Assembly (NCBI RefSeq): GCF_021227995.1
Contig: NZ_CP089301.1
Location: 4,898,001 to 4,962,000 of the forward strand
Source: Novosphingobium kaempferiae
GTDB taxonomy: Bacteria > Pseudomonadota > Alphaproteobacteria > Sphingomonadales > Sphingomonadaceae
Length of the DNA: 64,000 bases
Direction: 5' to 3'
Made by a program: the position numbers and the translations under genes. Below are positions 34,860 to 43,298 of this stretch, one piece after another. The first letter of the stretch is position 1. The number at the start of each line of letters is the position of its first letter. The notes below the pieces were generated by a model. The model was not told the origin of the DNA. It did no database searches and was given only the letters and a program-made list of their open reading frames with translations.

Positions 34860-35651
34860 TTACGGCCGAACCATGTAGCCGCCGTCGATGGTGATGGTCT
34901 CACCGGTCATGAAGCTGCTGGCGTCCGAGCACAGGTAGGCGCCGATGCCTTCGAAGTCGGCGGGAAAGCCGGTGCGCTTCATCGGTATCGTCGGGGCGAA
35001 GTGCGCCGCCACGGCGTCGGCGCGGGCGCCCTCGCCCATCATCGGCGTGATGATGAGGCCCGGTGCGACCACGTTGGCGCGGATGCCCAGCGGCGCGAGT
35101 TCGATGGCCAGACAGCGGATCGCCGCCGCCACCGCGGCCTTTGACGACGCATACTCCATCTTGCCCGGCAGGCCCTGGAACAGCGAGAGCGAGCCGCAGG
35201 CGACAAGGCTGCCGCCGCTCTCATCGCCGCCCTCGACCCGTTCCTTCATCAGCCGCGCGCCTTCGCGCAGGGTGAAGAAGGCGCCGTGCAGCGCGGTCTT
35301 CTGGAACTCGTACCAGTGCTCGGTCGGCATCTCGAAGACCGAGTTATAGCGCGGCGATGCGCCCGAATTGGCGAAGACGCAGTCGACGCGGCCGAAGTCC
35401 GCCATGACCTGCGCATAGCCCTCGGCGATGTTCGCTTCCTCGGAAACGTCGACCTGATAGGCGATGACCTTGCCCGCCCCGGCGGCTTCCAGTTCGGTCT
35501 TGGCCTTCGCGCTCTTCTCCGCATTGCGCGCCCAGATCGCCAGGTCGCCGCCCATCCTGGCGACGCCCATCGCGAAGCCGAAGCCGATGCCGCCGTTGCC
35601 GCCGGTCACCACCGTCACCTTGCCCGTGCAGTCGAACAGGCCACTCGCCAT
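34860..35651 (-). CDS. Short-chain dehydrogenase/reductase
   Basis: A 263-residue SDR with TGGNGGIGFGFA, ANSGASPRY in place of NNAG, CGSLSLFQG around the catalytic Ser, and YASSKAA (Tyr/Lys). AIWARNAEK after strand two suggests NADP(H). GGGAGAG upstream supports the ATG at 35651. It is first of a three-gene leftward operon with the alcohol dehydrogenase and the MBL-fold protein, and divergent from an AraC regulator that may control it. Confidence 0.87.
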   Translation of the reverse strand: MASGLFDCTGKVTVVTGGNGGIGFGFAMGVARMGGDLAIWARNAEKSAKAKTELEAAGAGKVIAYQVDVSEEANIAEGYAQVMADFGRVDCVFANSGASPRYNSVFEMPTEHWYEFQKTALHGAFFTLREGARLMKERVEGGDESGGSLVACGSLSLFQGLPGKMEYASSKAAVAAAIRCLAIELAPLGIRANVVAPGLIITPMMGEGARADAVAAHFAPTIPMKRTGFPADFEGIGAYLCSDASSFMTGETITIDGGYMVRP

Positions 35652-35796
35652 CAGTCTCTCCCTCGATCCCGTGCAGCGCCATTCGAGCGGCGCTTTCGTG
35701 GCCGCGATGTTCGGCGCGGGGGCATTGCCGGGCAAGCACGGCAGACATAGAATTCAGGCCCTAAGGTAGCGTCCGGGACACATAAGGGAGAGCAGC

Positions 35797-36657
35797 ATGA
35801 CCCGCACCGCGACCATGTGCATCGACGCGCAACTGGAAACGCAGGGCGTCCACGCGCAGATCGTGCGCTTCGATATCCCGGAGCCCACCGACTCCCGCCA
35901 TGCGCTGAACGAGGGCTACCACGTCAACATGTGCCTCACCCCACGCCCGCTGCAGTCGCGCGGCGGCTATCGCCATCGCTGGGGGCCGCACCGGCTGGAG
36001 CGGTTGGGTGACGTCTTCGTCATCCCGCCGGGAGAGGAACTGTTCATCCGGGGCGGCAGCGGGCGGCAGGCCTCGCTCGTCTGCACGATCGACGCGGCGC
36101 TGGTCCATGATCTCGCCGGGCGCACCCTCGCCTGGGACGATCCGCACCTCGCCGCCGCGCTCGACATCGCGAGTGCGCAGATGCGTGCGCTGCTGTTCCG
36201 CATCACCGCCGAGGTGCGCCATCCCGGCCTTTCCGCGCAGCGGATGCTCGGCTTCCTTGGCGGGGAACTGGCGATCGAACTGGCGCGCCACAGCCTCGAA
36301 ATCGCCGAGCGCCCCGTCACCGGTGGCTTGTCCGGCTGGCGCCTGCGCCTGATCGACGAGCGGCTGGCCGACGATCTTGCCGCGCCCAGCCTTGAGGAAC
36401 TGGCAAGGCTCTGCTCGCTCTCGGTCCGCCAGCTGACCCGCGGCTTTCGCGTCAGCCGCGCCTGCTCCATCGGCGACTACGTGGAGCAGCGCCGCATGGA
36501 GGCCGCCAAGCGCCTGCTGATGGAGGGCGAGAGCGTGAAGACCATCGCCTTCTCCATGGGCTTCGCCTCCCCCTCCAGCTTCACCTTCGCGTTCCGCCGG
36601 GCGGTGGGGGCTAGCCCCAGTACCTTCCGCCAGCGGCAGGGGCGGGTGCTGGCTTGA
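35797..36657 (+). CDS. AraC-family transcriptional regulator
   Basis: A 286-residue regulator. Residues about 1-170 form an effector domain (MCIDAQLETQGVHAQIVRFD, GDVFVIPPGEELFIRGG). The C-terminal AraC/XylS domain has two helix-turn-helix units: SLEELARLCSLSVRQLTRGF and VKTIAFSMGFASPSSFTFAF, ending in ASPSTFRQR. It is divergent from the SDR-ADH-MBL operon across 145 bp and is the only dedicated regulator seen in the accessory region. The inducer is unknown. Confidence 0.9.
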   Translation: MTRTATMCIDAQLETQGVHAQIVRFDIPEPTDSRHALNEGYHVNMCLTPRPLQSRGGYRHRWGPHRLERLGDVFVIPPGEELFIRGGSGRQASLVCTIDAALVHDLAGRTLAWDDPHLAAALDIASAQMRALLFRITAEVRHPGLSAQRMLGFLGGELAIELARHSLEIAERPVTGGLSGWRLRLIDERLADDLAAPSLEELARLCSLSVRQLTRGFRVSRACSIGDYVEQRRMEAAKRLLMEGESVKTIAFSMGFASPSSFTFAFRRAVGASPSTFRQRQGRVLA

Positions 36658-36793
36658 GCGTCGGGTCTTGACCCGAATTCGACACAACGTCCCCTTCTCT
36701 CACCCCTTCCACGTTGCCAGCGCCCTGCCCGCACGGGTTATCTGGTCCCCATGCAAGGCCGACCGATCGGCCGCACGGGAAGAGGACAACACA

Positions 36794-37972
36794 ATGGCCA
36801 CCACCGCCGCCGAACAGCTCGTACCCGACGCCCTCGTCGAGCAGGCGATCCGCGAGACCGGCATCGACACCTTCGACAACGACAGCTGGCGTGAAGGGTT
36901 CGACGTCTTCACCCGTTCGTTCAACGAGGGGATCGCCAAGGGCTGGATGAGCGAGGGCGGCATCGCCCGTGCCCGCAACGACACGCTCCACTACCTGCGC
37001 GGCCGCCTCAAGACCTCGCAGTACCTGCGCGAGAACCCGCAGCTGCTGGAGCGCCCCATCGAGCGCCCCGTCTTCGTCATGGGCGTGCCGCGCACCGGCA
37101 CCACGCTGATGTCGAACCTCCTCGCCGCCGATCCCGCGCGCCGTTCGCCGCTGACCTGGGAGATCGACGATCCGGTGCCGCCGGTCGGCTCCAGCGCGCT
37201 GCTCACCACCGACCCGCGCGCCACCACCCGGCTCGCGCAGGAGAAGGCCGCGCTGGAAGCGAACCCGGCCATGGGCAAGTACTATCGCGGATCGGCGGTC
37301 TACCCCAACGAGTGCGTGTTCTTCATGGCGCACGACTTCAAGACGCTGATGATCGAGTCCAAGGGCAAGCTGCCGCTCTACAAGGACTTCATCTTCTCGT
37401 GCGACATGACCAGTGCCTATGAATACCATAAGAAGTTCCTGCAGATGCTGCAGCAGCACGCAGGCGGCGTCTGGAACGTCAAGAAGCCCAGCCATGCGCT
37501 GTGGCTGGAGACGATCTTCAAGGTCTATCCCGATGCCCGCGTGATCTGGACGCACCGCGATCCCTTCACCGCCACCGGCTCGCTGTGCTCGATCATCTCG
37601 CTCAGCCATCAGGCGCACATGGGCCGGATCGACGCCGAATGGCTGAAGCAGGACTACCCCTGGCAGGCCGCCGAACACGCCAACCGCATCATGGATTTCC
37701 GCGACAAGTTCGGCGAGGACAGGATCATCGACGTCCACTACGCCGACATCGTGGAAGACCCGGTGGCCGCCACGAAGAAGGTCTACGCTGCGCTGGGCGA
37801 CGAATGGACCGCCGAGGCGGAGGCCGGCGTGCAGAAGTGGGTGGACGACAACCCGCAGGACAAGTTCGGCAAGCACGAATACAAGCTGGCGCAGTACGGG
37901 CTGAGCAAGGCCGAACTGGAACCCCTCTTCGAACGCTACCTGTCGCGCTACGACGTCGCGCGGGAGGGCTGA
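36794..37972 (+). CDS. PAPS-dependent sulfotransferase
   Basis: A 392-residue protein of the sulfotransferase family 3-like group. The 5'-phosphosulfate loop is VMGVPRTGTTLMSNLL and the 3'-phosphate region is VIWTHRDPFTATGSLCS. An N-terminal helical part (DNDSWREGFDVFTRSFNEG) and a C-terminal KFGKHEYKLAQYGL typical of this bacterial group flank the core. GGAAGAGGAC precedes the ATG at 36794. The expected reaction is transfer of sulfate from PAPS to a hydroxyl of an unknown lipid or metabolite. It is followed one base later by a VOC-fold gene. Confidence 0.85.
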   Translation: MATTAAEQLVPDALVEQAIRETGIDTFDNDSWREGFDVFTRSFNEGIAKGWMSEGGIARARNDTLHYLRGRLKTSQYLRENPQLLERPIERPVFVMGVPRTGTTLMSNLLAADPARRSPLTWEIDDPVPPVGSSALLTTDPRATTRLAQEKAALEANPAMGKYYRGSAVYPNECVFFMAHDFKTLMIESKGKLPLYKDFIFSCDMTSAYEYHKKFLQMLQQHAGGVWNVKKPSHALWLETIFKVYPDARVIWTHRDPFTATGSLCSIISLSHQAHMGRIDAEWLKQDYPWQAAEHANRIMDFRDKFGEDRIIDVHYADIVEDPVAATKKVYAALGDEWTAEAEAGVQKWVDDNPQDKFGKHEYKLAQYGLSKAELEPLFERYLSRYDVAREG

Positions 37973-37973
37973 G

Positions 37974-38450
37974 ATGCTGGAAGGGCTGCACTACCAGAAC
38001 GCCTACATCTGCGACGATCTGGAAGCGGGCATAGACCTGTTCCGCGGCCGTGGGCTGGAGAAGGAACCGACGGTGATCCCGGTCGACCAGACCGTGCTCA
38101 CCCCTTCCGGCCCGAAGCGCCAGAAGGGACGCATCTGCTTCATCTGGATCGGCGACCTGCAATACGAGTTGATCGAGAACGAGGTCGACGAGGTCGGCAT
38201 CTACGCCAACTGCCTGTCGAACGGCGGACCCCTGCGTTTCCACCACATCTGCTTCCGCGTGCCCGACTGGACGGATTTTCGCGCGCGCGTGGACACGCAG
38301 GAATTCCCCATCGCCATGGAACGCGACCTTTCCGGCGAACCGGAGGGCGCGCTCAAGTTCCTGTACCTCGATGCGCGCAAGGTGTTCGGGCACTACATCG
38401 AATATACCTGGATGCCCGAGCCGATGTGGCAGCATATTCGGGCGATGTGA
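37974..38450 (+). CDS. VOC-superfamily (glyoxalase/dioxygenase fold) protein
   Basis: A 158-residue protein with the beta-alpha-beta-beta-beta arrangement of the vicinal-oxygen-chelate fold: YQNAYICDDLEAGIDLFRG, ELIENEVDEVGIY, LRFHHICFRVPDWTDF and GHYIEYTW. His in FHHICF and Glu in HYIEYTW are plausible metal ligands. The start lies 1 bp after the sulfotransferase stop, so the two are translationally linked. The activity is not predictable; isomerase, lyase or binding roles are all possible. Confidence 0.78.
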   Translation: MLEGLHYQNAYICDDLEAGIDLFRGRGLEKEPTVIPVDQTVLTPSGPKRQKGRICFIWIGDLQYELIENEVDEVGIYANCLSNGGPLRFHHICFRVPDWTDFRARVDTQEFPIAMERDLSGEPEGALKFLYLDARKVFGHYIEYTWMPEPMWQHIRAM

Positions 38451-38469
38451 TTTAGTTTCATGCCTCTTT

Positions 38470-38544
38470 CGTCATTGCGAGCATAGCGAAGCAATCCAGC
38501 GCAGTGCGCCGACCGTGGATTGCTTCGCTATGCTCGCAATGACG
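38470..38544. repeat. Long palindromic repeat, copy 4 of 4
   Basis: Perfect 29-bp arms (CGTCATTGCGAGCATAGCGA on the left). Here the variable bases read ATAGC/GCTAT, again changed on both arms. Unlike the others it lies between two rightward genes. A partial copy of another repeat, CTTCGACAAGTTCAGCCTGA, follows at about 38579-38599. Confidence 0.85.
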
Positions 38545-38639
38545 AGGTTTGGCCTAAACGTGCCGCGTGCGGCCGGGACTTCGACAAGTTCAGCCTGAGC
38601 GAACATTGCCTTGCAATACGTCTTCGTTAAAATCGAACC

Positions 38640-38948
38640 ATGTCGAAGCCCAAGACGCGCATCATGTATATCGAGGACAAATCCGAGGGTCTGAACGGCC
38701 CTGCCCGGATCGGTCGGGTCACGTTCTCGAAAACCGGACGATCGATCCATTATCAGGGCCGGGTATTCCAGTCGCTCGACGGAAGCGGTTTCAAGGCGAA
38801 TTACTTCGACGTCGATACAGGCGCGCAATTCTGGATTTCCGGGCCACGCAAGGATGGAGCGGATCGCTTGCATGGCGGCTCGAAGCTCGTCGAAATCGAC
38901 CCTGAGGTTGAGCGCGAATACTGGCGAGACATTCGCGGACAAGCCTGA
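38640..38948 (+). CDS. Conserved small protein of unknown function
   Basis: A 102-residue protein beginning MSKPKTRIMYIEDKSEGLNG, with FSKTGRSIHYQGRVFQSL, GSGFKANYFDVDTG and FWISGPRKDGADRL. I recognise this as a widespread small conserved family whose members are sometimes misnamed; I know of no established function. It has no signal peptide or membrane segment. It stands alone between repeat elements. The start is the first ATG of the conserved region. Confidence 0.75.
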   Translation: MSKPKTRIMYIEDKSEGLNGPARIGRVTFSKTGRSIHYQGRVFQSLDGSGFKANYFDVDTGAQFWISGPRKDGADRLHGGSKLVEIDPEVEREYWRDIRGQA

Positions 38949-38980
38949 CCTAAGGCGGCAGGTTGGACGCGCGCCCAAAG

Positions 38981-39156
38981 CTCCTCCCCGGCACGGGGAG
39001 GGGGACCACCCGCAGGGTGGTGGAGGGGCACGCGGCGGATCGCGTGCCCTTTCGTTCGAACGCCTTGAAACAGAGCGCGCCGATCGAGGTCCGGCAATCC
39101 CGAGGGTGCCCCTCCACCATGCTTCGCATGGTCCCCCTCCCCCGTCGGGGGAGGAA
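38981..39156. repeat. Nested inverted repeat of about 175 bp
   Basis: The ends are CTCCTCCCCGGCACGGGGAG on the left and CCCCCGTCGGGGGAGGAAC on the right, each with its own hairpin. An inner pair, ACCACCC...GGGTGGTGGAGGGGC and GCCCCTCCACCATGC, adds a second layer. It resembles the element at 16984-17113. It fills the gap between the convergent ends of the small conserved gene and fbiC. Confidence 0.7.
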
Positions 39157-39161
39157 CAACC

Positions 39162-41489
39162 CTACGCCATCACGGCCCCGACTTCGCCGTACAGCGTCGT
39201 CCTCTGCCGCAGCTTGCGCCCCACGCTTTCTGCCGCCGCGCGCATGTCGGCCACTTCGGCAAGCTGGCCGTGCGAGGCGCCCGCTGCTCGGCTGATGCTC
39301 TCGTCCATGAGGACGCCGCCGAGGTCGTTGGCGCCTGCCGCCAGCACCGCCGCCGCGCCGTCCATGCCCAGCTTGACCCATGACACCTGGATGGAATCGA
39401 TGGCCCCGTGCAGCGCGAGACGCGCGACCGCGTGCATCATCACCGCCTCACGCCACGTGGGCCCCTTGCGGCTCTGGCCCTTGCGGTAGAACGGCGCCTC
39501 CATGTGGACCAGCGGCAGCGGCACGAACTCGGTGATGCCGCCGGTGTCGAGTTGCAGGTTGCGCAGCGCCAGCAGGTGCCGCGCCCAGTGACGCGGGCTT
39601 TCGAGGTGGCCGAACATGATCGTCGAGGTGGTGGGCAGCCCGACCCTATGCGCCGATCCGACAACGTCCAGCCACTCGTCGGTGGTCAGCTTGTCCGGGC
39701 AGATCTTGGCGCGGATATCGTCGCACAGGATCTCCGCCGCCGTACCCGGCAGCGAGCCGAGCCCGGCATCGCGCAGCATGGCAAGGTAATCCGACACCGG
39801 CATGCCCAGCGTGCGTGCGCCCTGGCTGACCTCCAGCGGGGAGAAGGCATGGACGTGCAGGTCCGGGCAGGCGTCCTTCACCGCGCGCAGGATCGAAAGG
39901 TACGTCTCGCCGGTGTAGCGCGGATGGATGCCTCCCTGCAGGCACACTTCGGTGGCCCCGCGCGCCACCGCCTCGCGGGCGCGGGCGGCGATCTCCTCAA
40001 GGTCGAGGTCGTAGGGCTTGTCGCGAAAGCCCGCCTTGCTGCTGGTCTTGGAGAAGGCACAGAACGAGCAGGCGTGCGTGCAGATGTTGGTGTAGTTGAT
40101 ATTGCGGTTGACCACGTAGGTCACGACGTCGCCGCGCACCTCGGCCCGCAGCGCATCCGCCGCCTCCACCACGGCCCGCGCCGCCGCGCCGCGCGTTGCG
40201 AACAGGGCGGCGATCTCGTCCTCGCCCAGCGCCGTGCCACTGGCCGCACGGTCGAGGATGCGATGGATGCGGCTCGCCACCGGGCCGTGATCGCGGCGCG
40301 CGAGCGGCCTGGTGACGCTGCCCGGCGCAGGATCGGAAACGCCCGGACTCCAGCGGCTGTCGCGGCCCAGCCCTTCGGCATCGGACAGGCGCAGCACCGC
40401 CGGACGGATCGCGCGGTCGAGCCAGCCGTCCTCCTCGATGAAGCGGTGATAGACGGTCAGGCGCTCGACCAGCGGCAGACCGGCGCGGGCGCACACGGCC
40501 TCCAGCCGCTCGATCTCGGGCCAGGGCGCCTCGGGGTTCACATGGTCCAGAGTGACGGGGGAAATCCCGCCCCAGTCGTCGATCCCGGCGTCGATCAGTT
40601 CGGCCAGCCGCTCGTCGTTGAGGTTGGGCGGCGCCTGCACCGAAACCTCGTCCGGCAGCACGATGCGGGCGGCGGCGATGGTGCGCAGGAAGTCCGCCTC
40701 GCTCGCCTCGATGGCGCCGGACATCTTGGTCCCCGGCTTGGGGCAGAAGTTCTGGACGATGACTTCCTGAAGATGGCCATGCTCCCGATGCAGGTCGCGC
40801 AGCGCGATCAGCGACTCGATCCGCTCGCGCGGCGTCTCGCCGATGCCGATGAGAACCCCGCTGGTGGTCGCCAGCTTCGCTCGCCCTGCTGCCGCCAGCG
40901 AGGCGAGGCGGACGGCGGGCACCTTGTCGGGAGATCCATGGTGGCACATGCCCTTTTCGAGCAGGCGTTCGGACGTGCTTTCCAGCATGAGCCCCACGGA
41001 GGCCGCCACGGGGCGCAGTGTGCGCCAGTCGTCCTCCTCAAGCACGCCCAGGTTGATGTGTGGTAGCAGTTCGGTGTCGTTCAGTACACGTTCTGCGCAA
41101 TGCCGCACGTAGTCGATCGTGCGCGAAAAACCGCGCTTTTCCAGCCACTCACGCGCCACCGCATAGCGTCGCTCGGGCGCATCGCCCAGGGTGAAGAGCG
41201 CCTCCTTGCACCCCGCTGCAGCGCCCGCGCGGGCGATCTCCATCACCTCCTCCTCGCTCAGGAACGGCGCTTCCAGGCGGGACGGCGTGGTGGCGAAAGT
41301 GCAGTAGTGGCAGACGTCCGCGCAGAGCCGCGTCAGCGGGATGAAGACCTTGCGCGAATAGGTCATCCGCGCCGGTGTGTGCGGTCCGAAACGGGCCGCG
41401 CGGCGCGCCCTAGCTTCGGCCAGAACTTCGTCCAGAGGCGCAGAAAGGAGTCGGTTTATCAATGCGTTATCGTCGCGTGCCATGGTCAT
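39162..41489 (-). CDS. fbiC: FO synthase, fused CofG-CofH type
   Basis: A 775-residue fusion of two radical-SAM enzymes that builds the deazaflavin chromophore (FO) of coenzyme F420 from tyrosine and a pyrimidine intermediate of riboflavin synthesis. The first half is CofG-like with the cluster motif Cys56-x3-Cys60-x2-Cys63 (CADVCHYCTFA). The second half is CofH-like with CTHACSFCAFS at about residue 470. Fused FbiC is the actinobacterial and proteobacterial arrangement; archaea have two proteins. The ATG at 41489 overlaps the cofD stop (ATGA); an ATG at 41483 is possible. It is last in the cofE-cofD-fbiC operon. Confidence 0.95.
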   Translation of the reverse strand: MTMARDDNALINRLLSAPLDEVLAEARARRAARFGPHTPARMTYSRKVFIPLTRLCADVCHYCTFATTPSRLEAPFLSEEEVMEIARAGAAAGCKEALFTLGDAPERRYAVAREWLEKRGFSRTIDYVRHCAERVLNDTELLPHINLGVLEEDDWRTLRPVAASVGLMLESTSERLLEKGMCHHGSPDKVPAVRLASLAAAGRAKLATTSGVLIGIGETPRERIESLIALRDLHREHGHLQEVIVQNFCPKPGTKMSGAIEASEADFLRTIAAARIVLPDEVSVQAPPNLNDERLAELIDAGIDDWGGISPVTLDHVNPEAPWPEIERLEAVCARAGLPLVERLTVYHRFIEEDGWLDRAIRPAVLRLSDAEGLGRDSRWSPGVSDPAPGSVTRPLARRDHGPVASRIHRILDRAASGTALGEDEIAALFATRGAAARAVVEAADALRAEVRGDVVTYVVNRNINYTNICTHACSFCAFSKTSSKAGFRDKPYDLDLEEIAARAREAVARGATEVCLQGGIHPRYTGETYLSILRAVKDACPDLHVHAFSPLEVSQGARTLGMPVSDYLAMLRDAGLGSLPGTAAEILCDDIRAKICPDKLTTDEWLDVVGSAHRVGLPTTSTIMFGHLESPRHWARHLLALRNLQLDTGGITEFVPLPLVHMEAPFYRKGQSRKGPTWREAVMMHAVARLALHGAIDSIQVSWVKLGMDGAAAVLAAGANDLGGVLMDESISRAAGASHGQLAEVADMRAAAESVGRKLRQRTTLYGEVGAVMA

Positions 41490-42436
41490 CCTGTCTCGAT
41501 ACCGGCTGCGATCAGTGCTACGCGTGCAAGCCTCTCCCGGTCGTCGGCATGCCACATGACTGTTGGGCAAACGGTGACCGAAAGCCCCCGCGCCCGCAAG
41601 TCCCCCGCATCCCCGGCATCGGCCTCGTCGATCACCAGATGGTCGAGAAGATCGCCGTAGTGATCGGCGATAGAGGCATTGGAGACCGGCTTGCCCAGTT
41701 CCCCCAGCAGCTTGCCCAGCGGCCCCTTGAGCGACGCCCCGCCCACCAGCGGAGATACCGCCACCAGCGACACCTTGCGCCGCTCCAGCGCCTCCCGCAC
41801 GTCCCCCACGGCAAGGATCGGATCGACGCTGAGGTACGGATTCGAGGGACATACGATGATCGCGCCAAGGTCATCGCGCTCCAGCGCAGCGGCGAATGCA
41901 GGCGACGGCGCGGCGCTGGCAGCACCCTCGAAACGCACCCCCGTCGCCACCGGACGGCACTGTTCGGCGACGAAGTAGCGCTGGAAATCCAGCCACCCTT
42001 CCGCCGTGCCGACCTGCGTGCGCACAGGCGCCTCGCTCATCGGAACTATCGCATGCGCGATACCGAGTTCGCGCGTCAGACGGGCCGTCACCGCAGACAG
42101 CGTATCGCCCCCGCGAAGCCGCCAGGAACGGGCGATATGCATTCCCATGTCCCGGTCGCCGAGGTTGAACCAGTCGGCCTCCCCCAGCGCGCGCAGCATC
42201 GCCATGGCCTGCCACGTCTCGTCCTTCACGCCCCAGCCGCGCTCGGTGTCGTTGAGGCCCGCCAGCGCATAAGTGACGGAATCGATGTCCGGACAGATCG
42301 TCAGGCCGAGGTGCTCGAAATCGTCGCCGGTATTGACCACAAGGGTAAGGTCCTCCGGCGCCAGCACCGATGCCAGCCCCGCCGCCAGCTTAGCCCCGCC
42401 GACCCCGCCGCTGAGTGCAAGTATATGCTTTTTCAT
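41486..42436 (-). CDS. cofD: 2-phospho-L-lactate (or phosphoenolpyruvate/phosphoglycerate) transferase
   Basis: A 316-residue cytosolic enzyme (FbiA in actinobacteria). It transfers the phospho-acid from its GDP-activated form to FO, giving F420-0 or a variant. Signatures: ILALSGGVGGAKLAAGL at the N-terminus, VVNTGDDFEHLGLTICPD, LGDRDMGMHIARS and IVCPSNPYLSVDPIL. Length matches the family. It is flanked by ATGA overlaps with cofE upstream and fbiC downstream, so the three are made as one unit. Confidence 0.95.
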   Translation of the reverse strand: MKKHILALSGGVGGAKLAAGLASVLAPEDLTLVVNTGDDFEHLGLTICPDIDSVTYALAGLNDTERGWGVKDETWQAMAMLRALGEADWFNLGDRDMGMHIARSWRLRGGDTLSAVTARLTRELGIAHAIVPMSEAPVRTQVGTAEGWLDFQRYFVAEQCRPVATGVRFEGAASAAPSPAFAAALERDDLGAIIVCPSNPYLSVDPILAVGDVREALERRKVSLVAVSPLVGGASLKGPLGKLLGELGKPVSNASIADHYGDLLDHLVIDEADAGDAGDLRARGLSVTVCPTVMWHADDRERLARVALIAAGIETG

Positions 42437-43215
42437 CGGAACATATCCTGTTCGACCGGGCGCAAGCCACTCGCCGCGCCGGGGCCATCATCTTCGCAGG
42501 TCCAGCGCTGCGCTCCGCGCACGATGGCGACGGGCGTGCCCTCGTCCCCCTCGCCCATCGCCAGCGCCGCCATGGTCGCGATCGAGTCCGCGACGGCGAT
42601 CACCGTCGCCTGCAGGGTGCGCCCGTAGAGATCGACCGCCTTGCCCCGCCGGTCTTCCAAGACGGTGATCCCCGCAGAGCCGATCGCCGTGCCGACGGTG
42701 CCGATGCGCCAGGCCCTGCCCATGGAATCGGCGATGACGACGCCGACATGCACTCCGCTCGCCTCCCGCAAATCGGCCCGCAATTGTCGCGCCGAAGCGT
42801 CGGGATCGACCGGCCACAACAGCACCGTGCCGCTGTCCCCACCCTCGACGTTGCTGGCGTCGATCCCGGCATTGGCGAGGACATGGCCGGTCCGGTGCCG
42901 GGCGATGATCGCCGCTGGATGAGGCCGCATGATCTCCGCGCTCTCGTCCAGTATCGCCTGTGCCATCGCCGGGTCGCGGCCCGTCCTCGCGGCGAGGGCA
43001 AGCGCCTCCTCACCCACCTCGACAGAGGCGAGGTCCACCATGCGCCCCTCCACCTTGGAGACGATCTTCTGCGCCACCACGCAGATATCGCCGTCGCGTA
43101 AGGCATCGCCCGTGGCCGCCAGAGCGGTGCAAATCGCTTGCGCAATCGACTGGCCGGCGGCGAACATGGGCAGGCCGGCCAGCGGTTTGACGGTCAGTTC
43201 CGGAATGGCGTTCAT
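42433..43215 (-). CDS. cofE: Coenzyme F420:L-glutamate ligase
   Basis: A 260-residue enzyme that adds gamma-linked glutamates to F420-0 using GTP. Motifs include DICVVAQKIVSKVEGRMVDL, HRTGHVLANAGIDASNVEGG, VVIADSMGRAWRIGTVGTAI and ADSIATMAALAMGEGDEGTP. It is a stand-alone CofE. It lacks the FMN-reductase domain that actinobacterial FbiB carries at its C-terminus and uses to reduce dehydro-F420-0. It is first in the leftward F420 operon, divergent from the F420:NADPH reductase. Confidence 0.95.
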   Translation of the reverse strand: MNAIPELTVKPLAGLPMFAAGQSIAQAICTALAATGDALRDGDICVVAQKIVSKVEGRMVDLASVEVGEEALALAARTGRDPAMAQAILDESAEIMRPHPAAIIARHRTGHVLANAGIDASNVEGGDSGTVLLWPVDPDASARQLRADLREASGVHVGVVIADSMGRAWRIGTVGTAIGSAGITVLEDRRGKAVDLYGRTLQATVIAVADSIATMAALAMGEGDEGTPVAIVRGAQRWTCEDDGPGAASGLRPVEQDMFR

Positions 43216-43298
43216 CCTGTTCTCCCGAACGACACCTTAAGTCCGCCGCCGACAACGACAATCGCCACGGGCGAAACTTCGCGGGAGAGATAACAGGC
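43216..43298. promoter_or_regulatory. Shared divergent promoter region of the F420 locus
   Basis: Only 83 bp separate the start of the leftward cofE-cofD-fbiC operon from the rightward reductase-cofC group, so both sets of F420 genes must start here. GGGAGAGA lies 10 bp before the reductase start. I see no clear dyad or sigma-box match. Confidence 0.5.

Noticed and set aside
38579..38602. Promoter or operator before the small conserved gene
   Set aside because: The sequence matches half of the CTTCGACA repeat family seen in the E2 linker, so it is better explained as a repeat remnant.
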